Of a stretch of DNA of 64,000 bases, positions 1 through 7,814 are shown in pieces. The notes under the pieces are model-generated. The model searched no databases and had not been told where the DNA came from. It saw only the letters and a program-made list of their open reading frames with translations. Each line of letters begins with the position of its first letter. Position 1 is the stretch's first letter. Both the position numbers and the translations under genes were made by a program. Source of the DNA: Rhizomicrobium electricum (GTDB lineage: Bacteria; Pseudomonadota; Alphaproteobacteria; Micropepsales; Micropepsaceae); the NCBI RefSeq assembly GCF_011762045.1, contig NZ_JAASQS010000001.1, positions 62,001-126,000 on the forward strand. Direction: 5' to 3'.

Positions 1-2
1 CC

Positions 3-200
3 GGTTCGCTGATGACGAACGCCAATCCGGCTCAGTACTTTGCCGCACCGCCGACAGCCGCCAATACGACGATCCATCCGGCGGCGCTGGCACCTTACGG
101 CGGCGGAGCAAGCGCCGTACAGCCGCACGAAAACCGCCAGCCATTCCTCGTGCTGACGCCGTGCATTGCCTGGGCGGGCGTTTATCCCATCTTCACCTGA
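3..200 (+). CDS. Tail-collar (microcystin-dependent MdpB-like) protein, C-terminal end
   Basis: The gene is cut by the window edge; only the last 65 or so codons are visible. The ending, a proline/alanine-rich stretch followed by HENRQPFLVLTPCIAWAGVY, matches the C-terminus of the phage tail-collar/MdpB family, which usually ends in a motif like NxQPYLxLNxCIAxxGxFP. Homologues are often chromosomal and come in groups next to a GNAT gene and a DUF6916 gene, as here. The function of these non-phage copies is not established. A GNAT gene starts a few bases after the stop. No other phage gene is visible, so this is not evidence for a prophage. The true start lies upstream of the window. Confidence 0.75.
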   Translation, partial: GSLMTNANPAQYFAAPPTAANTTIHPAALAPYGGGASAVQPHENRQPFLVLTPCIAWAGVYPIFT

Positions 201-204
201 TACC

Positions 205-774
205 GTGCGTATTCCCGCCTCCCCTCAGCAGCCCCCCGCTGCTCTCTTCGCCGACCTGCCCGTCGTCATAGGGCAGGTCGCGCTTTTGCGGGAGACGGCC
301 GAGGACGTGCCATTCCTGCGCCGCCTCTACCGCTCGACGCGCGAGGAAGAACTCGCACTGACGGGCTGGCCCGAGACGATGAAGCAATTGTTTTGCGACA
401 ATCAGTTCGATCTGCAACGCGCCCATTACCGGCGCCAGCATCCGCTGGGCGAATTCCTCGTCATACGCGCCGGCGCCGAACCGGTGGGGCGGCTTTATCT
501 CGATGCCGGCGGCGAGACGGTCCACCTCATCGACATCGCACTTCTGCCGGCGTGGCGCGGCTGCGGCATCGGCTCCTCGCTGTTGCAGTGCCTGCAAGCG
601 CGCGCCGCGGCGGCGGGAAAAGCGATGAGCCTGAACGTCCTCACCCGGAACCGGCGCGCCATCGCGCTCTATCGCCGTCTCGGCTTCGCCGACGAAAGTG
701 TCGCCGCATCGCACATGAGCATGTGCTGGCGCGAAACGGCTGCCGGACAGATTCAGTTGAAGACCGCCTCGTAA
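205..774 (+). CDS. GNAT family N-acetyltransferase
   Basis: About 189 residues. The GNAT fold is shown by the acetyl-CoA binding motif A (IALLPAWRGCGIGSSLLQ, about residues 115-135) and the following NVLTRNRRAIALYRRLGF motif. The substrate is unknown. I chose the GTG four bases after the stop of the tail-collar gene. A TTG at 166 would overlap that gene by 35 bases, and neither start has a strong ribosome binding site. The 3' end overlaps the convergent DUF6916 gene by 22 bases. The pairing with a tail-collar gene suggests one transcript, with the acetyltransferase possibly acting on a product of that locus; this is inference. Confidence 0.8.
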   Translation: MRIPASPQQPPAALFADLPVVIGQVALLRETAEDVPFLRRLYRSTREEELALTGWPETMKQLFCDNQFDLQRAHYRRQHPLGEFLVIRAGAEPVGRLYLDAGGETVHLIDIALLPAWRGCGIGSSLLQCLQARAAAAGKAMSLNVLTRNRRAIALYRRLGFADESVAASHMSMCWRETAAGQIQLKTAS

Positions 775-1046
775 ACGATGCCGTCGCGGTCGCGGCTTCT
801 GGGAACGATGAAGATCGCAAGCGTCCCCAGAGCGTCGTTTTTGAAGGAGTAGATGCGCTGAGGAAGAATGGTCTGCATGGCGCATTTGAAGATGAGGCTG
901 AACGGATCGCGGCGCATGCCCGGATACGGATGGGGCGTGAGCCGGGCGACGTGCACCAGCCGCATGTCGATATTCGAGTCACCGAGCTCGAGCGAAAACA
1001 CTTCGTTGGCGCGCGGGGCGAAAGTCTCAAACTGCAGGAGCTGCAT
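753..1046 (-). CDS. DUF6916 family protein
   Basis: A 97-residue protein starting MQLLQFETFAPRANEVFSLE, which resembles the start of DUF6916 proteins (xxLLTxxTFxPHxGxxFxL). It has no signal peptide or membrane segment and its function is unknown. Homologues are typically small beta-rich proteins found beside tail-collar (MdpB-like) and GNAT genes, which is the arrangement here, except that this gene reads towards the GNAT gene and overlaps its end. Family assignment is by pattern recognition and should be checked with a profile search. Confidence 0.65.
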   Translation of the reverse strand: MQLLQFETFAPRANEVFSLELGDSNIDMRLVHVARLTPHPYPGMRRDPFSLIFKCAMQTILPQRIYSFKNDALGTLAIFIVPRSRDRDGIVYEAVFN

Positions 1047-1317
1047 GGTTCCGCAATCCGGTGGATTCGATCACGGCCAATGCTAATCCAAAGGAGTACC
1101 GTCAAAAAGAAAGCCACGATTTTTATTTGAACTGAACATCGTTACATTTGATCTATCTCACAGAATACTTACGCCTTGTCCGGCACCAAACCCGGCAAGA
1201 CCCGGTGGATGTTTGTGCCGATTTTTGTGCGCGCTTGTCCGCCGCGCTCGGAATTCCGCCAAATCGTGTTAGGTTCCGGACACGACGGGACCTCTCCCGT
1301 TACGAAGAACGGACGGC
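1047..1317. other. Intergenic region between DUF6916 and B2 genes
   Basis: This is the divergent spacer in front of the lasso-type B2 gene. I looked in it for a short lasso precursor (leader, then a core starting with Gly or a small residue and Asp/Glu at position 7-9) on both strands and found only 13- and 16-codon ORFs starting near 1044 and 1079, neither with that layout. The stretch 1100-1170 is AT-rich and probably holds promoters for both genes. No clear -35/-10 pair stood out. Confidence 0.4.
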
Positions 1318-1740
1318 ATGATCGCAAAGATCCGATACTGGCTTGGCGCAGCGGAGACGGTTCCGACCTTGGCCATCGCATGGGCGCTGGTGTTCGTCGT
1401 TCCGTTCCGGTGGACGGCGCGCTGGTTCGGCGGAGCGGTTGCGCCGTCGATGCAAATGGCGATGTCCGAACGGCGGATCGCCAATGCCCGCTATGTCGCG
1501 CGACGCCTACAGCGGGTTGCCGCGCATATGCCGTGGCGAACGACCTGTCTGGTGCGGGCGATCGCCGGCGCACTCATGCTGAAGCGCCGCGGCATTCCCT
1601 CGACGATCCGGTTCGGCGTCAACCGAGCCGACGGCGGACTTTCCGCGCACGCCTGGCTGCTGGTCGGCGATACCATCGTGTTGGGCGGCGAAATCGCGCC
1701 CGAATACCAGCCGCTGGCCGATATGGGAGACAAATCGTGA
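1318..1740 (+). CDS. Lasso-peptide-type B2 protein (transglutaminase-like leader peptidase)
   Basis: A 140-residue protein of the Transglut_core3 (PF13471) type. The catalytic Cys is in WRTTCLVRAIAGALMLKRRG (about residue 80) and the His and Asp are in LSAHAWLLVGDTIVLGG (about 109-125), so the cysteine-protease triad looks intact. In lasso peptide pathways B2 removes the leader of the precursor while a cyclase (asparagine-synthetase-like, C) forms the macrolactam. An N-terminal hydrophobic stretch (about 15-30) may be a membrane segment. Its stop codon overlaps the GTG start of the ABC transporter (GTGA), so the two are translationally coupled. No B1/RRE, C enzyme or precursor gene is seen nearby. 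Confidence 0.85.
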   Translation: MIAKIRYWLGAAETVPTLAIAWALVFVVPFRWTARWFGGAVAPSMQMAMSERRIANARYVARRLQRVAAHMPWRTTCLVRAIAGALMLKRRGIPSTIRFGVNRADGGLSAHAWLLVGDTIVLGGEIAPEYQPLADMGDKS

Positions 1741-3476
1741 GGTTCGCGGCCGGAGAAGGACTGGCGGCCTCGCTGACCGTTCTCGTTCGCGACGTCTCCG
1801 CCTACGCCGGCCGCAAAGGCATTCGCGCCGGTGTTCTGGTCCTGTCCGGCGCGATGCTGGAAGGCATCGGACTGGCGCTGATCGCCCCCATGCTGGCGGT
1901 CTTGTTCGGCGGCAGCAACGGCAACGGGCGGCTGCAGCGCGTCAGTGCAATGCTGTTCGACTGGACCGGCCTGACCACCCTGCCCGCACGGCTTGCGCTC
2001 CTCCTCGGCGTCTTCGTCGTCGCCATGATCGTGCGCGCGGTGGTGCTCATGGCGCGCGATGCGACGCTCGCAGAACTGCGCATCGGCTTCGTCGAACAGC
2101 AGCGCTGCCGCGTCGCCGAAGACCTCGCCGCAGCGTCGTGGAGCAAAGTGGTCCGCCTGCGCCATGCCCGCGTCATCCAGGTGATGAGCGGCGACATCCA
2201 GCAGATCGGCGTGGCAGCGTTCTTTCTCACCCAGTGCCTGACATCGGTGGTGATGCTGGCGGCACAATGCGTGCTGGCGCTTTGGCTGTCGCTGCCGCTG
2301 GCGCTGCTGTCGTTCGTGCTGCTGATCGCCAGCGGACTGGCGCTGTTTCCGACCATGCGGCGGGCAAACGCCCTGGGCAAAGTATTCACCAACGCCAGCC
2401 AGATCCTGTTGCACGGGACCTCGCAATTTCTCGGCGGCCTGAAACTGGCGGTCAGTCAAAACCTGCAAAGCGGCTATCTCGCCGAATTCCGCGCGACCAT
2501 TGCCGAACAGAGCGAACAGCAGATCCGCTATCTGCGTCAGCAGACCGCCTCGCGGCTGGTGATCGCAACGGTCTCGGCCGTGGTCGGCGCGCTGCTCGTC
2601 CTGGCCGGATTGACGGTGTTCCACGTCGCGCCCGCGATGCTGGTTGCCCTGCTTCTGGTGGTGGCGCGCATGAGCGGACCATCGGGACAGATTCAGCAAG
2701 GCGCCCAGATGCTCGCCAACGCGCTGCCGGCCTACGATGCGGTTCGCAGCCTGCGGCACGATCTCGAAGACGGCGCGATGCCCATCGTAGCGGCCGACGA
2801 CGCGCAGCCGGTATCGGGCGAAATCCGTTTCGATCAGGTGACGTTCGCCCATCCGCAGGACGGCGGCGGCGAAGCCCACGGCGTGCACGATCTCACGCTG
2901 ACGATCGCACCCGGCACCTGCCTCGGCATCAAAGGCGCGTCCGGTGCCGGCAAAACCACCTTCGCCGATCTTCTCGCCGGACTGTATCCGCCGCAATCCG
3001 GCACCATCACGGTCGACGGCGAGCCGTTGGGTGCGATGCTCGGCCGCTGGCGCAACAGCATTGCCTACGTCGCCCAGGATCCGTTCCTGTTCTACGACAC
3101 CATCCGGCGCAATCTCGCCTGGGCCGATCCGTCCGCCGACGAAAGCCGCATGTGGCAGGCGCTCGATCTGGTCGAGGCCTCCGGTTTCATCCGCGCCCTG
3201 CCCGCCGGACTCGATACGGTGGTCGGCGAACGCGGCACGCTAATTTCGGGCGGCGAACGCCAGCGCATCGCCTTGGCGCGCGCCGTGCTGCGCCGTGCAA
3301 AGCTCCTGATCCTCGACGAAGCGACCAACGCGCTCGATCCGGCCACCGAAACCGCCATCCTGGACCGCTTGCGCACGCTCGATCCGAGGCCGACGCTCGT
3401 CATCATCGCCCATCGTCCCGACAGCCTGAACGGCTGCGACCGCGTGCTGACGATGAGCGACGGTCAGCTCGCCTGA
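1737..3476 (+). CDS. ABC transporter, fused permease-ATPase (lasso D-type exporter)
   Basis: A 579-residue half-transporter. Residues about 1-310 form the six-helix exporter domain. The ATPase domain follows, with Walker A GASGAGKTTF, signature LISGGERQRIALARA, Walker B LLILDEATNALD and switch His in IIAHRP. It starts with GTG at 1737, overlapping the stop of the B2 gene by the GTGA arrangement. The coupling to a B2 leader peptidase indicates a type D exporter that releases a matured peptide and often gives self-immunity. The family is certain; the cargo is inferred from context only. Confidence 0.88.
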   Translation: MRFAAGEGLAASLTVLVRDVSAYAGRKGIRAGVLVLSGAMLEGIGLALIAPMLAVLFGGSNGNGRLQRVSAMLFDWTGLTTLPARLALLLGVFVVAMIVRAVVLMARDATLAELRIGFVEQQRCRVAEDLAAASWSKVVRLRHARVIQVMSGDIQQIGVAAFFLTQCLTSVVMLAAQCVLALWLSLPLALLSFVLLIASGLALFPTMRRANALGKVFTNASQILLHGTSQFLGGLKLAVSQNLQSGYLAEFRATIAEQSEQQIRYLRQQTASRLVIATVSAVVGALLVLAGLTVFHVAPAMLVALLLVVARMSGPSGQIQQGAQMLANALPAYDAVRSLRHDLEDGAMPIVAADDAQPVSGEIRFDQVTFAHPQDGGGEAHGVHDLTLTIAPGTCLGIKGASGAGKTTFADLLAGLYPPQSGTITVDGEPLGAMLGRWRNSIAYVAQDPFLFYDTIRRNLAWADPSADESRMWQALDLVEASGFIRALPAGLDTVVGERGTLISGGERQRIALARAVLRRAKLLILDEATNALDPATETAILDRLRTLDPRPTLVIIAHRPDSLNGCDRVLTMSDGQLA

Positions 3477-3485
3477 CGCGCGGAC

Positions 3486-4676
3486 CTATTCTTTTTCCAG
3501 ATAGCGGCGCAGCGTATCGCGCTGGTTGATCATCGCGACGGTTTCCGGATCGCCGCGCAGCCATTTCCACAACAGCGTGCCGTACTCGCGCCGGATATCC
3601 TGCAGCCGCCGGACATAAGCGGCAGGCCGGCCCAGAAGCGTCCCCGTGAAGGTGTTTTTCCTGGCGGTGTTGCCGTGCCGCTGAAACAACCCGGCATGCA
3701 AGGCGGACAAGCGGTTCTTCAACGTCGACTGGCGCGCCAGCATCGTGACCAGCGGCGCCGTAGGCATTCTGGCATAGCGTCCGAGGTTCGAAACCACATC
3801 GGGCACACAGACCGCGAGCGACGGATCGGGCTGCCATCCGCCGAGTTGCGGCGTCGCCACGCCGAGCGATTTGTTGGCCGCATAAAGTGCGATCCGCACG
3901 CTTTCGGTCAGCCGCCATTGGCGCGCACGCTCCCAGATCACAGTCCAATCCGCCGCCAGTTTGTCGGTGCGCAGGAACTCCGCGATGTCCCAAATCTGCG
4001 AGAGCGGCGTTTCGAAAATGTGGTGCCTGAGATGCAGGCACAGGCAGAGGAAGAGATCCTCTGGCGCCATGATGAAAGCCTTCGGCGCAATCTGCGGCGC
4101 CGCAATGGCCCGCGACCAGAGACCCGCCAGAAAGGCATCGTCGGCGCCGAGATCGTCCTGCAAATGCCAATGCAGTTCGAACGGCAGCGCGTTGCCTTCG
4201 CGCCGGAACAGCACATGGTGCCCCCGGCTGGCGGTGAGATGCGGATCGGAAATGTCGTATTCGCTGGAATAGCCCTGCCGCGACAGCGCCGCGCCGAATA
4301 CCAGAAGATCCTCATCATGGATCAGGAAATCGATGTCGCCCATCGGGCGGTGTCCGGGATTGCCGTAGAGCCGCTCGGCGAGATCGACGCCTTTGAGCAG
4401 CAGCGCCGGACGATCCGCATCGCGAATGACCGTCCCCAGCGCTGCGCGGCCGCCGAAGTTGCGAATGGCCAGGGCCATCATGCGCTGGTGCAGTGCGGCC
4501 GCGACCGGCGCCGGCGGTGCGATACCCGCCATCTTCATCCGCCGGTCCAGAAACGCGAAGCCCTTGCCGGCCGACAACCGCGAAAGCAGCGCCTCCCAAT
4601 CCGGCCCTGACATGCTTCGCAGTCGGGCGTCGCCCTCCTCGTCCCAACGCAAGCAGCGCAGTAATGGCTCGGTCAT
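3486..4676 (-). CDS. Nucleotidyltransferase family protein (NTP_transf_5)
   Basis: A 396-residue protein of the PF14907 type. The nucleotidyltransferase core shows LLLKGVDLAERLYGNP followed by HRPMGDIDFLIHDEDL, with the metal-binding DxD, and then FELHWHL, as in lasso-cluster nucleotidyltransferases. Such proteins are common accessory enzymes of lasso peptide clusters in Proteobacteria and Firmicutes, where they are thought to modify the peptide tail. It is convergent with the ABC exporter (9-base gap), which supports one functional locus. The start ATG lies three bases after the stop of the EamA transporter gene on the same strand, so the two may be co-transcribed. Confidence 0.82.
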   Translation of the reverse strand: MTEPLLRCLRWDEEGDARLRSMSGPDWEALLSRLSAGKGFAFLDRRMKMAGIAPPAPVAAALHQRMMALAIRNFGGRAALGTVIRDADRPALLLKGVDLAERLYGNPGHRPMGDIDFLIHDEDLLVFGAALSRQGYSSEYDISDPHLTASRGHHVLFRREGNALPFELHWHLQDDLGADDAFLAGLWSRAIAAPQIAPKAFIMAPEDLFLCLCLHLRHHIFETPLSQIWDIAEFLRTDKLAADWTVIWERARQWRLTESVRIALYAANKSLGVATPQLGGWQPDPSLAVCVPDVVSNLGRYARMPTAPLVTMLARQSTLKNRLSALHAGLFQRHGNTARKNTFTGTLLGRPAAYVRRLQDIRREYGTLLWKWLRGDPETVAMINQRDTLRRYLEKE

Positions 4677-4679
4677 AAG

Positions 4680-5780
4680 CTACTTTGTATCCGTGTGGCC
4701 ATCGCTGTCGAGACCGTGATTGTGGCGGTGATGCAGGTCCGGATAATGCGGATGGGTATGCACCAGCGGCGCGTGCTTGTGCCGGTGAGTGTGAGGCTCG
4801 CCCGGCGGATCGGCATCGGTATGAGCGTGCTGATGATGCGCGTCATGGACGTGCCGGTGCTCGTGTTCCATCTCTTCGTGGGTATGTTCGTGGTCGTGGC
4901 GTTCGGTCAAATGCAGCCACAGCCCGATCCCCATCAGAACCGCGGCAATGCCCAAGCGCAGCGAGACGGGCTCGGCGAGCATCCCCACCGCCAAGGCCGC
5001 GCCGATGAACGGAGCCATCGAGAAATAGGCCCCCGTGCGGGCGCTGCCCAAATGGCGCAAAGCCAGGACGAACAGGACCAGCGATACGCCGTACCCCAGC
5101 AAGCCGATCATCGCGGCCCCGGCCAGCGGCAACACGGCCGGCAGGCTTGCCCCGCTCGCCACAGCCAGCGCGAAATTGACGGTCCCGGCAACCAGCCCTT
5201 TCACGGCCGCGATCTGCACCGGGTCGGACCCGGAGAGTTTGCGCGTCAGGTTGTTGTCGATGCCCCACGCGACGCACGCACCGGCGATGAACAGTGCGCC
5301 CCATCCGACCGGCTGCACGCCGCCGCTCCACGACAGCACGACCGCACCGGCGAGAATGGCGGCGGCTCCCACGAGCAAGCGGCGATCCACATTCTCGCGG
5401 AACACCACCCAGGCGATCGCCATGGTGGCGAGACCTTCGAGATTGAGCAGCAGAGCTGCGGACGATGCCGGCGTGCGGGTCAGACCGAGCATCAAGAGCA
5501 GCGGTCCGGCAACGCCGCCGCAAAGGATCACCAGCGCCAGCCAGGGAATATCCGCGCGCCGCAAAGGCGCCTCGGTCGAGACAGGACCGGCCGACCGGCG
5601 CAGAGAACCATACAGGCCGAGCCCTATCCCGGAGCCGAGATACAACAGACCGGCCAGCAGCCAGGGACCGATCCCGTTGCCGAGCAGCAGCTTGGCGAAC
5701 GGCGTGCTGGCGCCGAACAAAACCGCCGACGAGAGCGCCAGCGGAACACCAGGCCAGGAAATATGGGAATGCTTGAACAT
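4680..5780 (-). CDS. EamA/DMT-family exporter with histidine-rich C-terminal tail
   Basis: A 366-residue inner-membrane protein. Residues about 8-285 contain two EamA repeats with about ten hydrophobic helices. The last 75 or so residues are a hydrophilic tail with more than 20 histidines in HxH and HxHxH patterns (for example HDHEHTHEEMEHEHRHVHD). Such tails bind Zn, Ni or Co in metal transporters and chaperones. EamA proteins usually export amino acids or metabolites, so a metal-linked role is suggested by the tail alone. The ATG at 5780 (MFKHSHIS) puts the first helix in the expected place; an upstream in-frame start at 5804 is possible. Confidence 0.82.
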   Translation of the reverse strand: MFKHSHISWPGVPLALSSAVLFGASTPFAKLLLGNGIGPWLLAGLLYLGSGIGLGLYGSLRRSAGPVSTEAPLRRADIPWLALVILCGGVAGPLLLMLGLTRTPASSAALLLNLEGLATMAIAWVVFRENVDRRLLVGAAAILAGAVVLSWSGGVQPVGWGALFIAGACVAWGIDNNLTRKLSGSDPVQIAAVKGLVAGTVNFALAVASGASLPAVLPLAGAAMIGLLGYGVSLVLFVLALRHLGSARTGAYFSMAPFIGAALAVGMLAEPVSLRLGIAAVLMGIGLWLHLTERHDHEHTHEEMEHEHRHVHDAHHQHAHTDADPPGEPHTHRHKHAPLVHTHPHYPDLHHRHNHGLDSDGHTDTK

Positions 5781-5862
5781 GGCGGGAGTGTAGACGAAAA
5801 CCACGGTGCCCGAGCGATCGCAGACTCCGTCTCGTTGGGAATTGCCGCCGCCCGGCTGGTGC

Positions 5863-5868
5863 TATATT
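5863..5868 (+). promoter_or_regulatory. Probable -10 box of the tRNA-Val gene
   Basis: TATATT stands 11 bases before the tRNA, with TTGCCG 15 bases further upstream as an imperfect -35. The -10 match is good and the spacing is short, so this is a weak call. Confidence 0.4.
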
Positions 5869-5879
5869 GAGGCGCCTCC

Positions 5880-5954
5880 GGGCGGTTAGCTCAGCGGTAG
5901 AGCATCTCGTTTACACCGAGAGGGTCGGGAGTTCGAAACTCTCACCGCCCACCA
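5880..5954 (+). tRNA. tRNA-Val (anticodon TAC)
   Basis: A full cloverleaf can be folded by hand. The acceptor stem GGGCGGT pairs with ACCGCCC, the D-arm contains TTAGCTCAGCGGTAGAGC, and the anticodon arm CTCG-TTTACAC-CGAG carries TAC. The T-arm has GTTCGAAAC, and the 3' CCA is encoded. tRNA-Val next to hupB and lon is a common alphaproteobacterial arrangement. Confidence 0.96.
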
Positions 5955-5989
5955 CAATTCCTTGATTTTCCTACATTTATCGAGACGAT

Positions 5990-7144
5990 CTAGCGCAGCA
6001 GCGCCTCCAGGCTTTGCTCCAGCCGGTCCAGATCGGCCGCGTTGACGTGCAGGTGAGGAGCGAAGCGGACGGCATTGCCGCGCTGGCTGATGTAGATCCG
6101 CCGCGCCGCCAAGTCCGCGACCAGATTGCCCCGATACCGCGCCGGAAGCTGGGCGCCGAACATATGCGGACTGCGCAGCTGCTGCGGCGGCAACGCGAAC
6201 CCGAACCGCTCCAGAGCCTCCGCGATCCGCGCATTGATCCGGGCCAGCGACGCCGCGATGGCCGGCACACTCCACGCCTTAAGCTGCTCCAGGGCTGCAA
6301 TGGCACCGGGAAGAACCGTCGGCACGACGGTTTCGCCGACATCGAAGCGGCGCGCGCCGGGCGCGTACTTGGGCGCATACTTCACCAGCCCGGCAAAGTT
6401 CTCGGCGTTCTCGCGCTTGAGCCAGGATTCCTCCAGCGGACGCGCATCGCGCCATGCAGGCGCGACATACATCAGGCCGAACCCGTACGGACAGAGCAGC
6501 CATTTGTAGCCCGCGGCATAGACGAAATCGGGCTGAACCGCCGCGATATCGAACGGCATCGCGCCCAGCGATTGCGTCAGGTCCAACGCCAGACTCGCCC
6601 CTACGGCGCGACACGCTTCGCCGAGCACGACGAGATCGACGAATGCACCGTTGGTCCAGTGACACTGCCCGGCCGCCACGACCTTCACACCGGGCACGAT
6701 CAGCGTCAGATAGGCCTTGGTCCAATCGCCGTCGGCGGGCGTCGGCACCGTGACGATCTCGGCGCCCCGTTCGCGCGCGCTGCGCTCCCACGGCAGGTAG
6801 TTGCTCGGAAACTCCTCGTCCATGACGACGATCTTGTCGCCACGCCCCAGCGTCGGTTCGACGGCGCGCGCAGCGGCGCTGCAGCCGTAGCTCGCGGCCG
6901 GAACGACGGCATAGCCGTCGGCGTCGCCACCCAATACGTCACTGGCCAAACGGCGCACGGTATCGGCATCGTCGAAGAAGCTCGCCGCCGTGCGTTCCCA
7001 GGGATGGCTCTTGCTTGCGGCACCGGCCAGCAGACGGTCGCGCGAGGCGTTCAGCAGCGGTGAATTATAGGCGGCGTTGAAATAGGCGACATCGTCCGGC
7101 ACATCGAACAATGCACGCTGAGACGGCAGCTCGAGCGCAGTCAT
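5990..7144 (-). CDS. Class V aminotransferase-fold PLP enzyme
   Basis: A 384-residue soluble protein of the cysteine desulfurase/isopenicillin-N epimerase-like fold. The PLP-binding lysine is in AAGYKWLLCPYG (about residue 211), preceded by the cofactor-contacting Asp in LALDLTQSLGAMPFD. YFNAAYNSP near the N-terminus is the usual substrate-entry loop. There is no catalytic Cys loop of a desulfurase, so an aminotransferase, lyase or epimerase is more likely. The substrate is unknown. The ATG at 7144 has GGAGG six bases upstream, which is why I preferred it to the in-frame ATGs at 7150 and 7165. It stands alone between tRNA-Val and hupB. Confidence 0.8.
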   Translation of the reverse strand: MTALELPSQRALFDVPDDVAYFNAAYNSPLLNASRDRLLAGAASKSHPWERTAASFFDDADTVRRLASDVLGGDADGYAVVPAASYGCSAAARAVEPTLGRGDKIVVMDEEFPSNYLPWERSARERGAEIVTVPTPADGDWTKAYLTLIVPGVKVVAAGQCHWTNGAFVDLVVLGEACRAVGASLALDLTQSLGAMPFDIAAVQPDFVYAAGYKWLLCPYGFGLMYVAPAWRDARPLEESWLKRENAENFAGLVKYAPKYAPGARRFDVGETVVPTVLPGAIAALEQLKAWSVPAIAASLARINARIAEALERFGFALPPQQLRSPHMFGAQLPARYRGNLVADLAARRIYISQRGNAVRFAPHLHVNAADLDRLEQSLEALLR

Positions 7145-7239
7145 CGTCATCCTCCAAGTCCACATTCAGCAAATAATGCCTGCGGGCTCGGACGCCTCAT
7201 AAACTCCACGTGAAAGCGAACGTGTCACGGAAACTACAA

Positions 7240-7269
7240 CAGGACGGATGTGAAACCACATCCGTCCTG
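7240..7269 (-). terminator. Hairpin terminator downstream of hupB
   Basis: A perfect 13-bp stem (CAGGACGGATGTG and its complement) around a four-base loop, 25 bases after the hupB stop. On the minus strand it is followed by TTGTAGTTT, a modest T-rich tail. Confidence 0.75.
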
Positions 7270-7294
7270 TCGAGAAGAAGAAAACCGGCTCGGC

Positions 7295-7564
7295 TTAGTT
7301 CAGCGAATCTTTGAGCTGTTTGCCGGGGCGGAAGCGCGGCTGGCGCGACGGCTTGATGGTGATTTCTTCGCCGGTCTGCGGATTGCGGCCCTTGCCGCCG
7401 GCGCGCGTGGCAACCACGAAAACGCCGAATCCGGTGAGACGGACTTCGTCGCCGGCCTTGAGAGCGGCAGCGATCAGGTCGAACACGCCGTCGACCGCCT
7501 TGGCCGCGTCGTTCTTAACGAGACCGGTGTGGTCCGCGAGTTTCTGGATCAGATCGTTCTTGTT
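7295..7564 (-). CDS. hupB: DNA-binding protein HU
   Basis: An 89-residue histone-like protein that binds and bends DNA in the nucleoid. It has the usual length and signature: NKNDLIQKLADHTGL at the N-terminus, GDEVRLTGFGVF, then the DNA-gripping arm RAGGKGRNPQTGEEITI and the tail PRFRPGKQLKD. The start is GTG at 7564, with GGAG eight bases upstream; a longer reading from 7597 would add 11 residues not found in HU. Placement downstream of lon matches the clpP-clpX-lon-hup order of many Proteobacteria. A terminator separates it from lon, so it has its own promoter. Confidence 0.95.
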   Translation of the reverse strand, partial: NKNDLIQKLADHTGLVKNDAAKAVDGVFDLIAAALKAGDEVRLTGFGVFVVATRAGGKGRNPQTGEEITIKPSRQPRFRPGKQLKDSLN

Positions 7565-7723
7565 CACGGGATTGGCTCCTTCAAACGGCGTGCGCAAAGA
7601 GTCTGCGCGATTTTGCGCGTCGTCGCCTCAAACTCAGGAATCGCCGCGGCGACGGCAGGGAATCTAGGGCCCGCGGGGCCGGCCCGGCAAGGAAAACAGG
7701 CCCCAAACTCGCGGAACTCTCAC

Positions 7724-7750
7724 AAAAAAAGGCCGGATTCGGCCTTTTTT
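7724..7750. terminator. Bidirectional intrinsic terminator between lon and hupB
   Basis: GGCCG-GATT-CGGCC flanked by an A-run on one side and a T-run on the other, so it can stop transcription in both directions. It lies 65 bases after the lon stop and most likely ends the lon transcript. Confidence 0.85.
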
Positions 7751-7775
7751 CCCGCGCCCTTCGGCGGCAAGAACC

Positions 7776-7802
7776 TTCCGGCCGAGCACTGCCCGGCCGG
7801 AA
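7776..7802 (-). terminator. GC-rich hairpin just after lon
   Basis: The stem TTCCGGCCG/CGGCCGGAA with a nine-base loop lies 13 bases after the lon stop. It has no T-run of its own; it may protect the 3' end or act with the terminator at 7724-7750. Confidence 0.45.
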
Positions 7803-7814
7803 AGCCTTTATGGA

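Noticed and set aside
1..1046. Prophage
   Set aside because: Only a collar-domain protein is seen. There is no integrase, terminase, capsid or lysis gene, and chromosomal MdpB-like genes are common.
1047..1317. Lasso precursor gene
   Set aside because: Only 13- and 16-codon ORFs exist, without a leader or an Asp/Glu at ring position 7-9.
1176..1736. Long ABC transporter reading of 766 residues
   Set aside because: The first 187 codons overlap the B2 gene in another frame and have no transporter-like sequence; the GTGA overlap sets the start at 1737.
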